Shown here: piece by piece, positions 1 through 5,210 of the stretch
Layout: each line of letters opens with the position of its first letter
Position numbering within the stretch: position 1 is the stretch's first letter
Notes under the pieces: generated by a model
Databases searched by the model: none
Told to the model about the DNA's origin: nothing
Seen by the model: the letters and a program-made list of their open reading frames with translations, nothing else
Origin: Candidatus Acetothermia bacterium JdFR-47
Lineage (GTDB): Bacteria; Bipolaricaulota; Bipolaricaulia; Bipolaricaulales; Bipolaricaulaceae
Direction: 5' to 3'
NCBI GenBank assembly: GCA_002011415.1
Contig: MTNI01000046.1
Span: forward strand, 1 to 5,210
Length of the DNA: 5,210 nucleotides
Made by a program: the position numbers and the translations under genes

Positions 1-155
1 GCCCTGAGCGCCCGGGCCAGGGCCCGCTCTAGGGACCGTTTGAGCCGATCCTCCCACAGCAGGGCCCGCCTTCTCCGCCAGCGCTCCGCCTCAGTTAGGC
101 GCAGCTGATGCTGGGCCTGAGCCAGTCTTTCCGCGGTGAACCAGTCGTAAAACAA
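1..155 (-). CDS. Small basic helical protein, N-terminal part only (unknown function)
   Basis: An open frame of 51 codons runs from a TTG start at 155-153 to the window edge without a stop; the C-terminus lies outside. The translation begins MFYDWFTAERLAQAQHQLRL. It then has a basic stretch with four consecutive arginines (residues 27-30) and continues as a Leu/Ala/Arg-rich segment. About 13 Arg/Lys against 7 Asp/Glu make it strongly basic, and the pattern suggests one long amphipathic helix or coiled coil. The TTG start is chosen because a perfect AAGGAGG lies 5 nt upstream (167-161) and a promoter sits at the matching distance. An in-frame GTG at 191-189 has no ribosome site. I do not recognise the family. 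It follows pmbA on the same strand after a 53-base gap but appears to have its own promoter. It does not resemble a TetR-type repressor at its N-terminus. Confidence 0.62.
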   Translation of the reverse strand, partial: MFYDWFTAERLAQAQHQLRLTEAERWRRRRALLWEDRLKRSLERALARALR

Positions 156-160
156 ACTGA

Positions 161-167
161 CCTCCTT
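161..167 (-). promoter_or_regulatory. Ribosome binding site fixing a TTG start
   Basis: The minus strand reads AAGGAGG, a full match to the SD consensus, followed by a 5-nt spacer and then TTG at 155-153. This strong site is the main reason for accepting the non-ATG start of the small basic protein. Confidence 0.7.
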
Positions 168-176
168 GCGGAGACC

Positions 177-205
177 AGTGTAACATAACACTGTTACAAA
201 ATCAA
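177..205 (-). promoter_or_regulatory. Putative sigma-70-type promoter of the small basic protein gene
   Basis: On the minus strand TTGATT (205-200; 4 of 6 to TTGACA) is followed by exactly 17 bases and then TACACT (182-177; 4 of 6 to TATAAT). The predicted transcription start is near 170, giving a leader of about 15 nt that begins just before the SD. Both hexamers are imperfect, but the spacing is ideal and the region is an AT-rich island in GC-rich DNA. A perfect inverted repeat covers the spacer, as expected for a repressed promoter. Confidence 0.45.
179..198. promoter_or_regulatory. Inverted repeat, likely repressor operator
   Basis: TGTAACA (179-185), a 6-base spacer and TGTTACA (192-198) form a perfect 7-bp inverted repeat. 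Two other palindromes overlap it: CAGTGT-N6-ACACTG (176-193) and TAACA-C-TGTTA (186-196). There are therefore three TAACA-type half-sites in 20 bases. The repeat fills most of the gap between the -35 and -10 boxes of the minus-strand promoter, a usual place for TetR-, GntR- or MarR-type repressors to bind. Which family binds is not known, and no regulator gene is visible in the window. Confidence 0.5.
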
Positions 206-208
206 GGG

Positions 209-1528
209 TTAGCGGGCCACCACCGACACCCCATCCACCAGAATGGGGGGTACGTACGCCGTGCCGTAGACCCACTCCGGCTCCCCGCCTATCGCCTTGA
301 GGCCGTCCTTCAGGACCTCGTACACGTTGCCCGCGATCATCGTGTTCTTGAGGCGCCCAACCACTTTGCCGTCCTTGACGACAAACCCGGCGCTGACGTT
401 GTTGGAGAAGGCGCCGGACTGGATGTTCCCCTGCCCGAGGCCCAAGACATCAGCAACGACAATCCCCTCACGCATTTCGGCGATGAGGTCCTCCAGGGAA
501 CCCTCACCTGGCTGGACAACAATGTTACGCACACTGGGGGAGGGCGGAGACCGGAAGCCGCTCCCGCGGAGAACGCCGCCGCGGATACCGCTGCCGGTAG
601 ACTCAGCTTCGGCCAGGGCCGCGGCTCGGAGGTCGTAGAAGAAGTTTTTGGCCACCCCCTCCTCCACCAATGGCAGGCATGAGGTGGGCACCCCCTCGTC
701 GTCGAAGGACCGGGAACTAGGGGCATAGGGGAGGGTGCCGTCGTCCACCAGGTTGAACCGGGGGTCGAACACCTGCTCGCCCAGTCTCCCCCTGAGAGGG
801 GAGGTCCCCATGACCACCGACAGGCCCGAGAACCCCACAATGAGCGGCAGGAGGAGCACGAACGCCCCTTTGGGGGAGAAGAGAACCAGTGGTGTCCCCT
901 GCGGAGCGGGGACGACCCGCTCTCCCCACCTTAGGTAGCGCAGGGCCTCCGCAGTGAGGGCCTCGGGGGAGAGGTCTGCCTTGCGGCGCACGCTCCTTCC
1001 CACCCATAGGAGGTAGATGTCCCCTTCCCTGATCCACTGGGTCTCGATCCCCATGGAGAGGTAGGACCGCCGCTCGCGAAGCTCCCCCCCGGAGGTGTTC
1101 TCGATCCGCACCTCGACCGTGCCTCGGGAAAGGGAGGCGTCCACGATCACGTCCGGGAACTCCTCCCGGATCGCCCGCACCGCCTCTTCCCCCCAGGAGA
1201 TGAGCTCGTCCGGGGAGATGGAAAGGACCTCCTCGTCCAGCACCTCCACCTGCGCCCCGGTCCGCAAGGGCGGAAAACCGAACGGGGCCGGGTCCCCGTG
1301 GTTGGCCGAGGTCAGGGCCGCCTCCACCAACTTCTCCTCGTCCTCCCCGGCGGTGGAAGCAAAGCCCAGGCGGCCGCCGGCGATCACCCGCAGGGCCCGG
1401 CCCAGGACCGTCTGGGAAGAGGCTTTCTCGATCTCCCCGCCCCGGAAGGTGACCCCGATCCCCTCACTGAGTTCCTCGTAGAGCTCCGCGCTCTGGGCGG
1501 CCGCCGCCGCCCGCTCCAAGATCCCCAT
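209..1528 (-). CDS. pmbA: TldE/PmbA-type metalloprotease partner subunit
   Basis: 439 residues, close to the usual length of PmbA/TldE. In this family TldE forms a heterodimer with TldD. The complex is a cytoplasmic zinc protease that trims peptides; in E. coli it matures microcin B17 and degrades the antitoxin CcdA. The N-terminal domain (about residues 10-75) has the typical 'ERAAAAAQSAELYEE...GIGVTFRGGEIEKAS' start and 'GRALRVIAGGRLGFAST'. The C-terminal domain shows GTPLVLFSPKGAFVLL (211-226), LRGRLGEQVFD (245-255), SFDDEGVPT (274-282), STG (310-312) and QSGAFSNNVSAGFVVKDGKV (370-389). It lacks the HExxxH zinc motif, as expected for the non-catalytic subunit. Its ATG overlaps the tldD stop by one base (TGATG), and AGGAGG lies 6 nt upstream, so translational coupling is likely. 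No terminator hairpin is seen after the stop. Confidence 0.93.
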   Translation of the reverse strand: MGILERAAAAAQSAELYEELSEGIGVTFRGGEIEKASSQTVLGRALRVIAGGRLGFASTAGEDEEKLVEAALTSANHGDPAPFGFPPLRTGAQVEVLDEEVLSISPDELISWGEEAVRAIREEFPDVIVDASLSRGTVEVRIENTSGGELRERRSYLSMGIETQWIREGDIYLLWVGRSVRRKADLSPEALTAEALRYLRWGERVVPAPQGTPLVLFSPKGAFVLLLPLIVGFSGLSVVMGTSPLRGRLGEQVFDPRFNLVDDGTLPYAPSSRSFDDEGVPTSCLPLVEEGVAKNFFYDLRAAALAEAESTGSGIRGGVLRGSGFRSPPSPSVRNIVVQPGEGSLEDLIAEMREGIVVADVLGLGQGNIQSGAFSNNVSAGFVVKDGKVVGRLKNTMIAGNVYEVLKDGLKAIGGEPEWVYGTAYVPPILVDGVSVVAR

Positions 1529-2901
1529 CAGCGCCCTCCTATGATCACGTCGCGGATGCGCACGTGCGGCGCCCCGTCAGTCACCGGGAGGGGCGACTGG
1601 CTGTACTTGCCGCAGCCCCCGGCTCCACCCTTGAGTTGGAAATCATCGGCGATAAGGTCGATGTTCCTCAGGGTCTGGAACACGTTCCCGGTGAGCACCA
1701 CGTCCCGCAGCATGTCGCCTATCTCGCCGCCCACGATCTCGTAGGCGTAGCCGGCGGAGAAGGTGAACTGCTCGAACTCGGTCTGGCCGCCGAACGCCCC
1801 CTTGGCGTAGATGCCGTGATCGACGCCTGCGATGAGCTCCTCAAAAGAGGCCTCCCCAGGCTCGATGTAGGTGTTCCTCATCCTGACGATGGGCTCGTGC
1901 TCCCAGGAGACCGCCCGGGCGTTCCCGGTGGGCTCCATCCCTGTCTTCTCAGCGGTGGCCCGGGAGTGCATGAGGCCAGAGAGCACTCCTTCCTTGATTA
2001 GGTACACCTTCTTCCGGGGAACGCCCTCATCGTCATAGGGGACGTTGCCTCGGGCACCGGGGATGTAGCCATCGTCCACTACGTTCAGGGCCTCCACCCC
2101 AAACCGCTTCCCGAGCTCCATCACCTTGCGCATGGGCTCGTTCTTGAGGAGGAAATCGGCCTCGCAGATGTGACCGAACGCCTCGTGGATGAACACCCCG
2201 GCGAGCTCCTGATCCAAAACCACCGTGTAGCGGCCGCCCTTGACGGGCTTGGCCGAAAGCAGGTCCACGGCCCGCTTCGCCGCTGCCTCTGCCAGCTCCC
2301 CCCGGGCCTGGGCGATCTCGTATCCCCCAGCTTCCCCGATGGACTCGAACGCTTGCTGGATGTCGCCGTTCTTCCGGGCTACGGCTAAAAGCAACACGGT
2401 CACGTCCGGAATGGCCTGCTCGATGTAGGTCCCTTGCGAGTTCGCGTAGATCAGGCGCCTAAGGCTATCCGTGTACCGCACCGCGGTGGACACGATCTCC
2501 GGAGCAAAGTTCAAGATGATCTTGTTGTAACCCTCTGCGAGCCTGCGCTTTTCTTCAAGCGGCACCTCCCGAAAGTCGATCTTGAGCTCAGGAAAAAACC
2601 TGTCTTGGACCGGCGGCACCTCCGCCAAACGGATGGGGTCCCGCACATGGCGAGCCGCCGCCCGGGCGAGCTGGGTGGCTTCCTCCACCTTGCGGGGGAG
2701 GTCATCCGGATCGGTGAATACCGCTACGCCCCACGCTCCGCCCACGAGGACACGCACGATGCCGCCGGCCTCCCGGGAGCGCTCCAGGGCCATGAGCTGG
2801 TCGCGCTGGAAGGCGACGCGGGACCGGTCCACCTCCTCCCACCGGATCTCCGTATAGTCCGCGGGGCTTTTCGCCAGAACCTCGCGCACATGTGCTTCCA
2901 T
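1528..2901 (-). CDS. tldD: TldD zinc metalloprotease catalytic subunit
   Basis: 457 residues from the preferred ATG. TldD is the catalytic half of the cytoplasmic TldD/TldE protease. The zinc motif HEAFGH (H239, E240, H244) sits in 'GVFIHEAFGHICEADFLL', matching the HExxxH of the family. The third ligand, a cysteine near the C-terminus, is present as C430 in GGAGGCGK. Other family blocks are VVDDGYIPGARGNVPYDDEG (274-293), the TGNARA segment (325-330) and GGQTEFEQFTFSAGYAYEI (371-389). The ATG at 2901 is chosen because AAAGGGGGG precedes it and the product begins MEAHVREVLA, as family members do. The in-frame ATG at 2922 has no ribosome site and lies inside the likely -10 box. It is the first gene of a tldD-pmbA operon with a one-base overlap, divergent from the ABC exporter. 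All key residues are intact. Confidence 0.95.
   Translation of the reverse strand: MEAHVREVLAKSPADYTEIRWEEVDRSRVAFQRDQLMALERSREAGGIVRVLVGGAWGVAVFTDPDDLPRKVEEATQLARAAARHVRDPIRLAEVPPVQDRFFPELKIDFREVPLEEKRRLAEGYNKIILNFAPEIVSTAVRYTDSLRRLIYANSQGTYIEQAIPDVTVLLLAVARKNGDIQQAFESIGEAGGYEIAQARGELAEAAAKRAVDLLSAKPVKGGRYTVVLDQELAGVFIHEAFGHICEADFLLKNEPMRKVMELGKRFGVEALNVVDDGYIPGARGNVPYDDEGVPRKKVYLIKEGVLSGLMHSRATAEKTGMEPTGNARAVSWEHEPIVRMRNTYIEPGEASFEELIAGVDHGIYAKGAFGGQTEFEQFTFSAGYAYEIVGGEIGDMLRDVVLTGNVFQTLRNIDLIADDFQLKGGAGGCGKYSQSPLPVTDGAPHVRIRDVIIGGR
1535..1540 (-). promoter_or_regulatory. Ribosome binding site of pmbA inside the end of tldD
   Basis: AGGAGG on the minus strand lies 6 nt before the pmbA ATG and within the last codons of tldD. 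It supports the chosen pmbA start and permits independent reinitiation at the TGATG junction. Confidence 0.7.
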
Positions 2902-2904
2902 GAT

Positions 2905-2913
2905 CCCCCCTTT
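2905..2913 (-). promoter_or_regulatory. Ribosome binding site deciding the tldD start
   Basis: AAAGGGGGG on the minus strand is a G-rich SD variant ending 3 nt before the ATG at 2901; its AAGGGG core is 5 nt away. The upstream in-frame ATG at 2922 is preceded by GCTGGCTACA, which has no SD. Confidence 0.6.
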
Positions 2914-2920
2914 GGGAGGC

Positions 2921-2926
2921 ATTGTA
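2921..2926 (-). promoter_or_regulatory. -10 box of the tldD-pmbA promoter
   Basis: TACAAT on the minus strand (5 of 6 to TATAAT) predicts a start near 2914 and a leader of about 13 nt ahead of the ATG at 2901. No good -35 is seen: the 17-bp position reads GGGCGG. A TG one base too far upstream could act as a poor extended -10. The upstream part overlaps the -35 of the divergent ABC promoter. Confidence 0.5.
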
Positions 2927-2933
2927 GCCAGCT

Positions 2934-2962
2934 TTGAACCACGCCGCCCGGGCCTGGATACT
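2934..2962 (+). promoter_or_regulatory. Putative promoter of the ABC exporter operon, leaderless or nearly so
   Basis: TTGAAC (2934-2939; begins TTGA) is followed by exactly 17 bases and then GATACT (2957-2962; 4 of 6). The -10 ends only 8 bases before the ATG at 2971, so transcription would start at about 2969-2971. This fits the lack of any clear SD before that ATG. An 8-bp palindrome GCCCGGGC (2946-2953) lies in the spacer, but such words are common in GC-rich DNA. Confidence 0.45.
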
Positions 2963-2970
2963 CACGGGCG

Positions 2971-3915
2971 ATGCCTGCCCTGCTCGTGGAGGACCTGGTC
3001 AAGGTGTACCGCGGCCGCCGCAAGGAAGTGGTGGCGGTGGACGGGGTGTCGTTCCGGCTTGAGCCGGGAGAGGTGGTGGGGCTCTTGGGGGCGAACGGGG
3101 CCGGAAAGACCACCACCATTAAGGTGATCTGCGGGCTCATCCTCCCCACCGCTGGCCGGGTGGAGGTGTTCGGGATCGCAAGCCACCGACGGCAGGCCTT
3201 GAGGCACGTGGCGGCGGTGCTTGAAGGGTCGCGCAACGTCTACTGGCGCCTGTCGGTGGAGGAGAACCTGGCCTTCTTCGCCGGCCTCCAGGGGATCCCG
3301 CCCCGAAAGGCGAGAAAGAGGATCCGCGAGCTCATCGCCCTGCTCGGGCTCGAGGAGAAGCGCAGGACAACCGCCAACCTCCTCTCCCAGGGGATGAAGC
3401 AAAAGCTGGCGTTGGCCTGCGCCCTGGTTAAGGGGACAGAGCTCCTGCTCTTGGACGAGCCCACTCTGGGCCTGGACGTCGAGACCTCCCACGAGCTGCG
3501 AGGGCTCATTCGGGAGCTCGCTCGGGAGGGCAGACACACCGTGCTCCTCTCCTCCCACGACATGGGAGTGGTGGAGGACACCTGCGAGCGCGTGGTGATC
3601 CTCGCTCAGGGCAAGGTGGTGACCGACGACCGGATAGATCGGCTGCTAGGGCTGTTCCGCACGCGGGCCTATCGGATCGTCCTTTCGGGACATCTCCCCC
3701 CGGGAGCAGCTGCCGTCCTGCGGTCAAGGTTCCCCCTGCTCAAGCTCCATACGGGCGATCATGAAACCACCCTGGAGGTGGAGCTCGCCCCGGGATACGA
3801 CTTCTACGAGCTCCTCGATCACCTGCGGGAGGCGGGCGCCGCCATCGAGGAGATCTCCCGGGCAGAGCCAGATCTGGAGGAGGTGTTTCTCAAGATCGTG
3901 AAGGGGGAGAAATGA
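2971..3915 (+). CDS. ABC-2 type exporter, ATP-binding subunit
   Basis: 314 residues. This is the cytoplasmic ATPase that powers the permease encoded next to it. Motifs in order: Walker A GANGAGKTT (40-48, K46); a Q-loop region LEGSRNVYWRLSVEENL (84-100) where the usual Gln is missing and Glu85 or Gly86 stands instead; signature LSQGM (138-142) in place of LSGGQ; Walker B LLLLDEP with D162 and catalytic E163; D-loop GLD (167-169); H-loop SSHD with H196. Residues from about 220 to 314 form an extra C-terminal domain like the DUF4162 tail of DrrA/NatA-type exporters, ending in EEVFLKIVKGEK. The start is chosen because MPALLVEDLVKVY is the usual beginning of such ATPases, although no SD is visible. 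The stop overlaps the permease start (ATGA). The substrate cannot be read from the sequence; drug, lipid, Na+ or peptide export are all possible. Confidence 0.95.
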   Translation: MPALLVEDLVKVYRGRRKEVVAVDGVSFRLEPGEVVGLLGANGAGKTTTIKVICGLILPTAGRVEVFGIASHRRQALRHVAAVLEGSRNVYWRLSVEENLAFFAGLQGIPPRKARKRIRELIALLGLEEKRRTTANLLSQGMKQKLALACALVKGTELLLLDEPTLGLDVETSHELRGLIRELAREGRHTVLLSSHDMGVVEDTCERVVILAQGKVVTDDRIDRLLGLFRTRAYRIVLSGHLPPGAAAVLRSRFPLLKLHTGDHETTLEVELAPGYDFYELLDHLREAGAAIEEISRAEPDLEEVFLKIVKGEK

Positions 3916-4688
3916 GCAGGCTGTGGGCGTTCTGGGCGATCGTGAGGCGGCAGCTGATAGAGCTCAAACGCTACCCGTTCAACACCATATCAGGCCTTGC
4001 CACCCTGTACATCATCTTCCTCCTCATCTTCCTGGGGGCGAAGTTCATCGGAACAGCGGGGACCAGGTTCTTCGGGGAGTCCCTGGAGGGCCTAGTGGTG
4101 GGGTTCATGGTGTGGACGTTCGCCATCGCCGCCTACTCCGACCTCTCCTGGGCCCTGATCCGGGAGGCCCAGCTCGGGACCCTGGAACAGCTTTACATGT
4201 GCCCGTTCGGTTTCAGGTTCGTGAGCCTGGCCTGGATCGCGGGCTCCTTCCTTACCAGCCTCCTCTTCGTGTCGGTGCTCCTCGCGCTCATGATGGCCAC
4301 CACCGGTAAGGTATTGCACCTCAATCTAGGAAGCCTGCTTCCGCTTCTCCTCCTCACTTTGGCCTCGGTGTACGGGGTGGGCTTCGCCACAGGTGGGCTG
4401 GCCCTGGTGTTTAAACGCATCCAGGCCTTCTTCCAAATCCTCCAGTTCGTGTTCGTGGGCCTGGTGGCCCTGCCAGCCAACACCTGGTGGGCAAAAGCCC
4501 TTCCCCTCTCCTTGGGGACCAAGCTCATCGCCCGGGTCATGATCGATGGAATCCGCCTACGCGACCTTCCCGCCTCGGAGCTACTGGTTCTCTTAGCCAA
4601 CGGAGCCTTCTATTTCCTCCTTGGATTCCTCGCCCTGTGGGGGTGCGAGCGGATTGCCCGCCAGCGTGGCCTCCTCGGACATTACTGA
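3912..4688 (+). CDS. ABC-2 type exporter, permease subunit
   Basis: 258 residues, an integral inner-membrane protein that would form the transport channel as a dimer. It has six likely membrane segments, at roughly 24-44, 60-80, 103-128, 138-166, 170-190 and 221-245. The cytoplasmic N-terminus (RRQLIELKRYPFN) and a C-terminus with several Arg flank them. The ABC-2 hallmark REAQLGTLEQLYMCP (84-98) follows the second segment, at the place where these permeases couple to the ATPase. There is no large external domain, so it resembles the short NodJ/DrrB-like permeases rather than the long NatB type. GGGGGAG just upstream of the ATG is the ribosome site, and the ATGA overlap with the ATPase gene implies coupled translation in fixed ratio. 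No terminator follows the stop. Confidence 0.92.
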   Translation: MSRLWAFWAIVRRQLIELKRYPFNTISGLATLYIIFLLIFLGAKFIGTAGTRFFGESLEGLVVGFMVWTFAIAAYSDLSWALIREAQLGTLEQLYMCPFGFRFVSLAWIAGSFLTSLLFVSVLLALMMATTGKVLHLNLGSLLPLLLLTLASVYGVGFATGGLALVFKRIQAFFQILQFVFVGLVALPANTWWAKALPLSLGTKLIARVMIDGIRLRDLPASELLVLLANGAFYFLLGFLALWGCERIARQRGLLGHY

Positions 4689-4700
4689 AGTTTTCCTCGA

Positions 4701-4716
4701 TGTGATCCACATCACG
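4701..4716. promoter_or_regulatory. CRP/FNR-family operator
   Basis: TGTGATCCACATCACG matches the CRP consensus TGTGA-N6-TCACA in 9 of 10 defined bases, and its core GTGAT-N4-ATCAC is perfectly symmetric. It is centred at 4708.5, about 42.5 bases before the transcription start predicted from the -10 box. That is essentially the class II activator position (-41.5). A CRP-type site is favoured over FNR (TTGAT-N4-ATCAA), where each arm has one mismatch. The regulator is not encoded in the window. Confidence 0.6.
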
Positions 4717-4738
4717 GAAGGAGCAAGAGGGGGTGGGC

Positions 4739-4744
4739 TATAAT
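4739..4744 (+). promoter_or_regulatory. Perfect TATAAT -10 box of the secreted-protein gene
   Basis: An exact TATAAT lies 19 nt before the ATG at 4764, predicting a start near 4751 and a leader of about 13 nt. At 16-18 bp upstream the sequence is GGAAGG-like with no -35 match. Together with the operator at 4701-4716 this fits an activator-dependent promoter. Confidence 0.6.
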
Positions 4745-4750
4745 GCCAAT

Positions 4751-4758
4751 AAAGGAGG
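4751..4758 (+). promoter_or_regulatory. Ribosome binding site of the secreted-protein gene
   Basis: AAAGGAGG, 5 nt before the ATG at 4764, decides between this start and the in-frame ATG at 4743. The earlier ATG overlaps the -10 box and would place residues MPIKEAA before the signal peptide. Confidence 0.75.
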
Positions 4759-4763
4759 CCGCT

Positions 4764-5210
4764 ATGAGAAAGGCGATTTTGCTTGTCGTGCTCGCTTTTA
4801 GCCTACCAGCCCTGGCAGGAAAGATCCAGATAGATCCGTCACCGATTCCCCTGAAAGGGACGTTCCAGGTAGTAGTGACCGGTCTACAGGACGCGACTGG
4901 GGATGTGCTCGTGGTGAACGTGCGCACCGGGGAGGAGATCCGGGTTCCCTTGGAGGCGAAGGGAGGGAGGCTCCTGGCCGGTCCGATCTACGCACTGCGG
5001 GACTGCGATGACGCTGCGGGGAAGGCACACGTGATCCGCGTGCAGGTGGGCGACGTGATCGTCGCCGCCACCGAGCTCGAGAAGGGGCTCTCCGTCACCG
5101 CGGTTGTAGAGGTCATAGGGGGTGAGCCGGCCCTGACGGTGGAGCGCTGGGACGAGGGACAGGCCCTGTGGTGCCCCAGCCCCCCGCTCGAGCCGGGGAA
5201 GATCCGCATC
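4764..5210 (+). CDS. Secreted protein of unknown function, N-terminal 149 residues
   Basis: The frame is open for 149 codons to the window edge, with no stop, so the C-terminus is missing. Residues 1-18 (MRKAILLVVLAFSLPALA) are a clear Sec signal peptide: a basic N-end, a hydrophobic core and an ALA cleavage site before Gly19. There is no lipobox cysteine, so it is not a lipoprotein. The mature part is rich in alternating hydrophobic residues (FQVVVTGL, DVLVVNV, HVIRVQVGDVIVAA, VTAVVEVIGG), suggesting beta-sandwich or Ig-like domains in an envelope or extracellular protein. Two cysteines (C81, C137) could form a disulfide. No catalytic motif is visible and I do not recognise the family. It follows the exporter on the same strand after 75 bases but has its own promoter and CRP-like site, so it is probably not strictly in that operon. 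Confidence 0.85.
   Translation, partial: MRKAILLVVLAFSLPALAGKIQIDPSPIPLKGTFQVVVTGLQDATGDVLVVNVRTGEEIRVPLEAKGGRLLAGPIYALRDCDDAAGKAHVIRVQVGDVIVAATELEKGLSVTAVVEVIGGEPALTVERWDEGQALWCPSPPLEPGKIRI

Noticed and set aside
1..155. The small basic protein as a RiPP precursor for TldD/PmbA
   Set aside because: It lacks a Gly/Ser/Cys/Thr-rich core and a leader cleavage motif in the visible part, its C-terminus is unseen, and it is driven by a separate promoter.
156..191. GTG start at 191-189 for the small basic protein
   Set aside because: It has no SD and lies inside the operator, upstream of the predicted transcription start; the TTG has a perfect SD.
2902..2922. Upstream tldD start adding MPPKGGI
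   Set aside because: The ATG at 2922 lies inside the TACAAT box and lacks an SD, whereas the ATG at 2901 has one and gives the family-typical N-terminus.
2945..2954. CGCCCGGGCC occurring both here and at 9-18, as a possible repeat
   Set aside because: A 10-base all-GC word containing a palindrome is expected by chance in such GC-rich sequence, and the flanks do not match.
2724..3236. A 170-codon minus-strand frame spanning the divergent promoter region
   Set aside because: It overlaps the ends of two well-supported genes and both promoters, has low-complexity Ser/Arg/Pro composition, and no ribosome site or family pattern.
2962..3558. A 198-codon minus-strand frame opposite the ABC ATPase
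   Set aside because: It is antisense to the intact Walker A to signature region, and its composition is that expected of a shadow frame in GC-rich DNA.
4699..4713. GATGTG-ATC-CACATC hairpin as a terminator of the exporter operon
   Set aside because: The stem is only 6 bp with a 3-base loop and no T-run follows on either strand; the symmetry is better explained by the CRP-like operator it overlaps.

Overview
The window is GC-rich bacterial chromosome with tight gene packing, 1-4 nt gene overlaps, Shine-Dalgarno (SD) sites and bacterial -10 boxes. It looks like a thermophilic or deep-branching lineage, perhaps something like Bipolaricaulota/Acetothermia. That guess rests only on the general feel of the proteins; no rRNA or taxonomic marker is present. 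There is no sign of mobile DNA, CRISPR, tRNA or rRNA, and no gene-free stretch longer than about 80 bases.

Layout. (1) Bases 1-155, minus strand: the start of a small, very basic helical protein, cut by the window edge, reading from a TTG codon behind a perfect SD. (2) Bases 156-208: an AT-rich control region with a promoter whose spacer is covered by a perfect inverted repeat. (3) Bases 209-2901, minus strand: a two-gene operon, tldD then pmbA (tldE), overlapping by one base, encoding the two halves of the TldD/TldE metalloprotease. (4) Bases 2902-2970: a short divergent control region with overlapping promoters. (5) Bases 2971-4688, plus strand: an ABC-2 type exporter, ATPase then permease, overlapping by ATGA. 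(6) Bases 4689-4763: a CRP-like operator placed as for a class II activated promoter, with a perfect TATAAT box. (7) Bases 4764 to the end, plus strand: the N-terminal part of a secreted protein of unknown function.

How they may work together. TldD/PmbA trims peptides or leader sequences in the cytoplasm, and the divergent ABC-2 transporter probably exports a small molecule, lipid or peptide. TldD/E with an ABC exporter is a known pairing in microcin B17-type systems, but no precursor peptide or modification enzyme is visible, so a joint function is only a hypothesis.

The most distinctive thing is the promoter layout. Three of the four apparent promoters predict 5' leaders of only about 13-15 nt, with the SD at the extreme 5' end of the RNA. 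The fourth (ABC ATPase) predicts a leaderless or nearly leaderless mRNA and has no SD. I see no clear evidence of a wholly new biological system.
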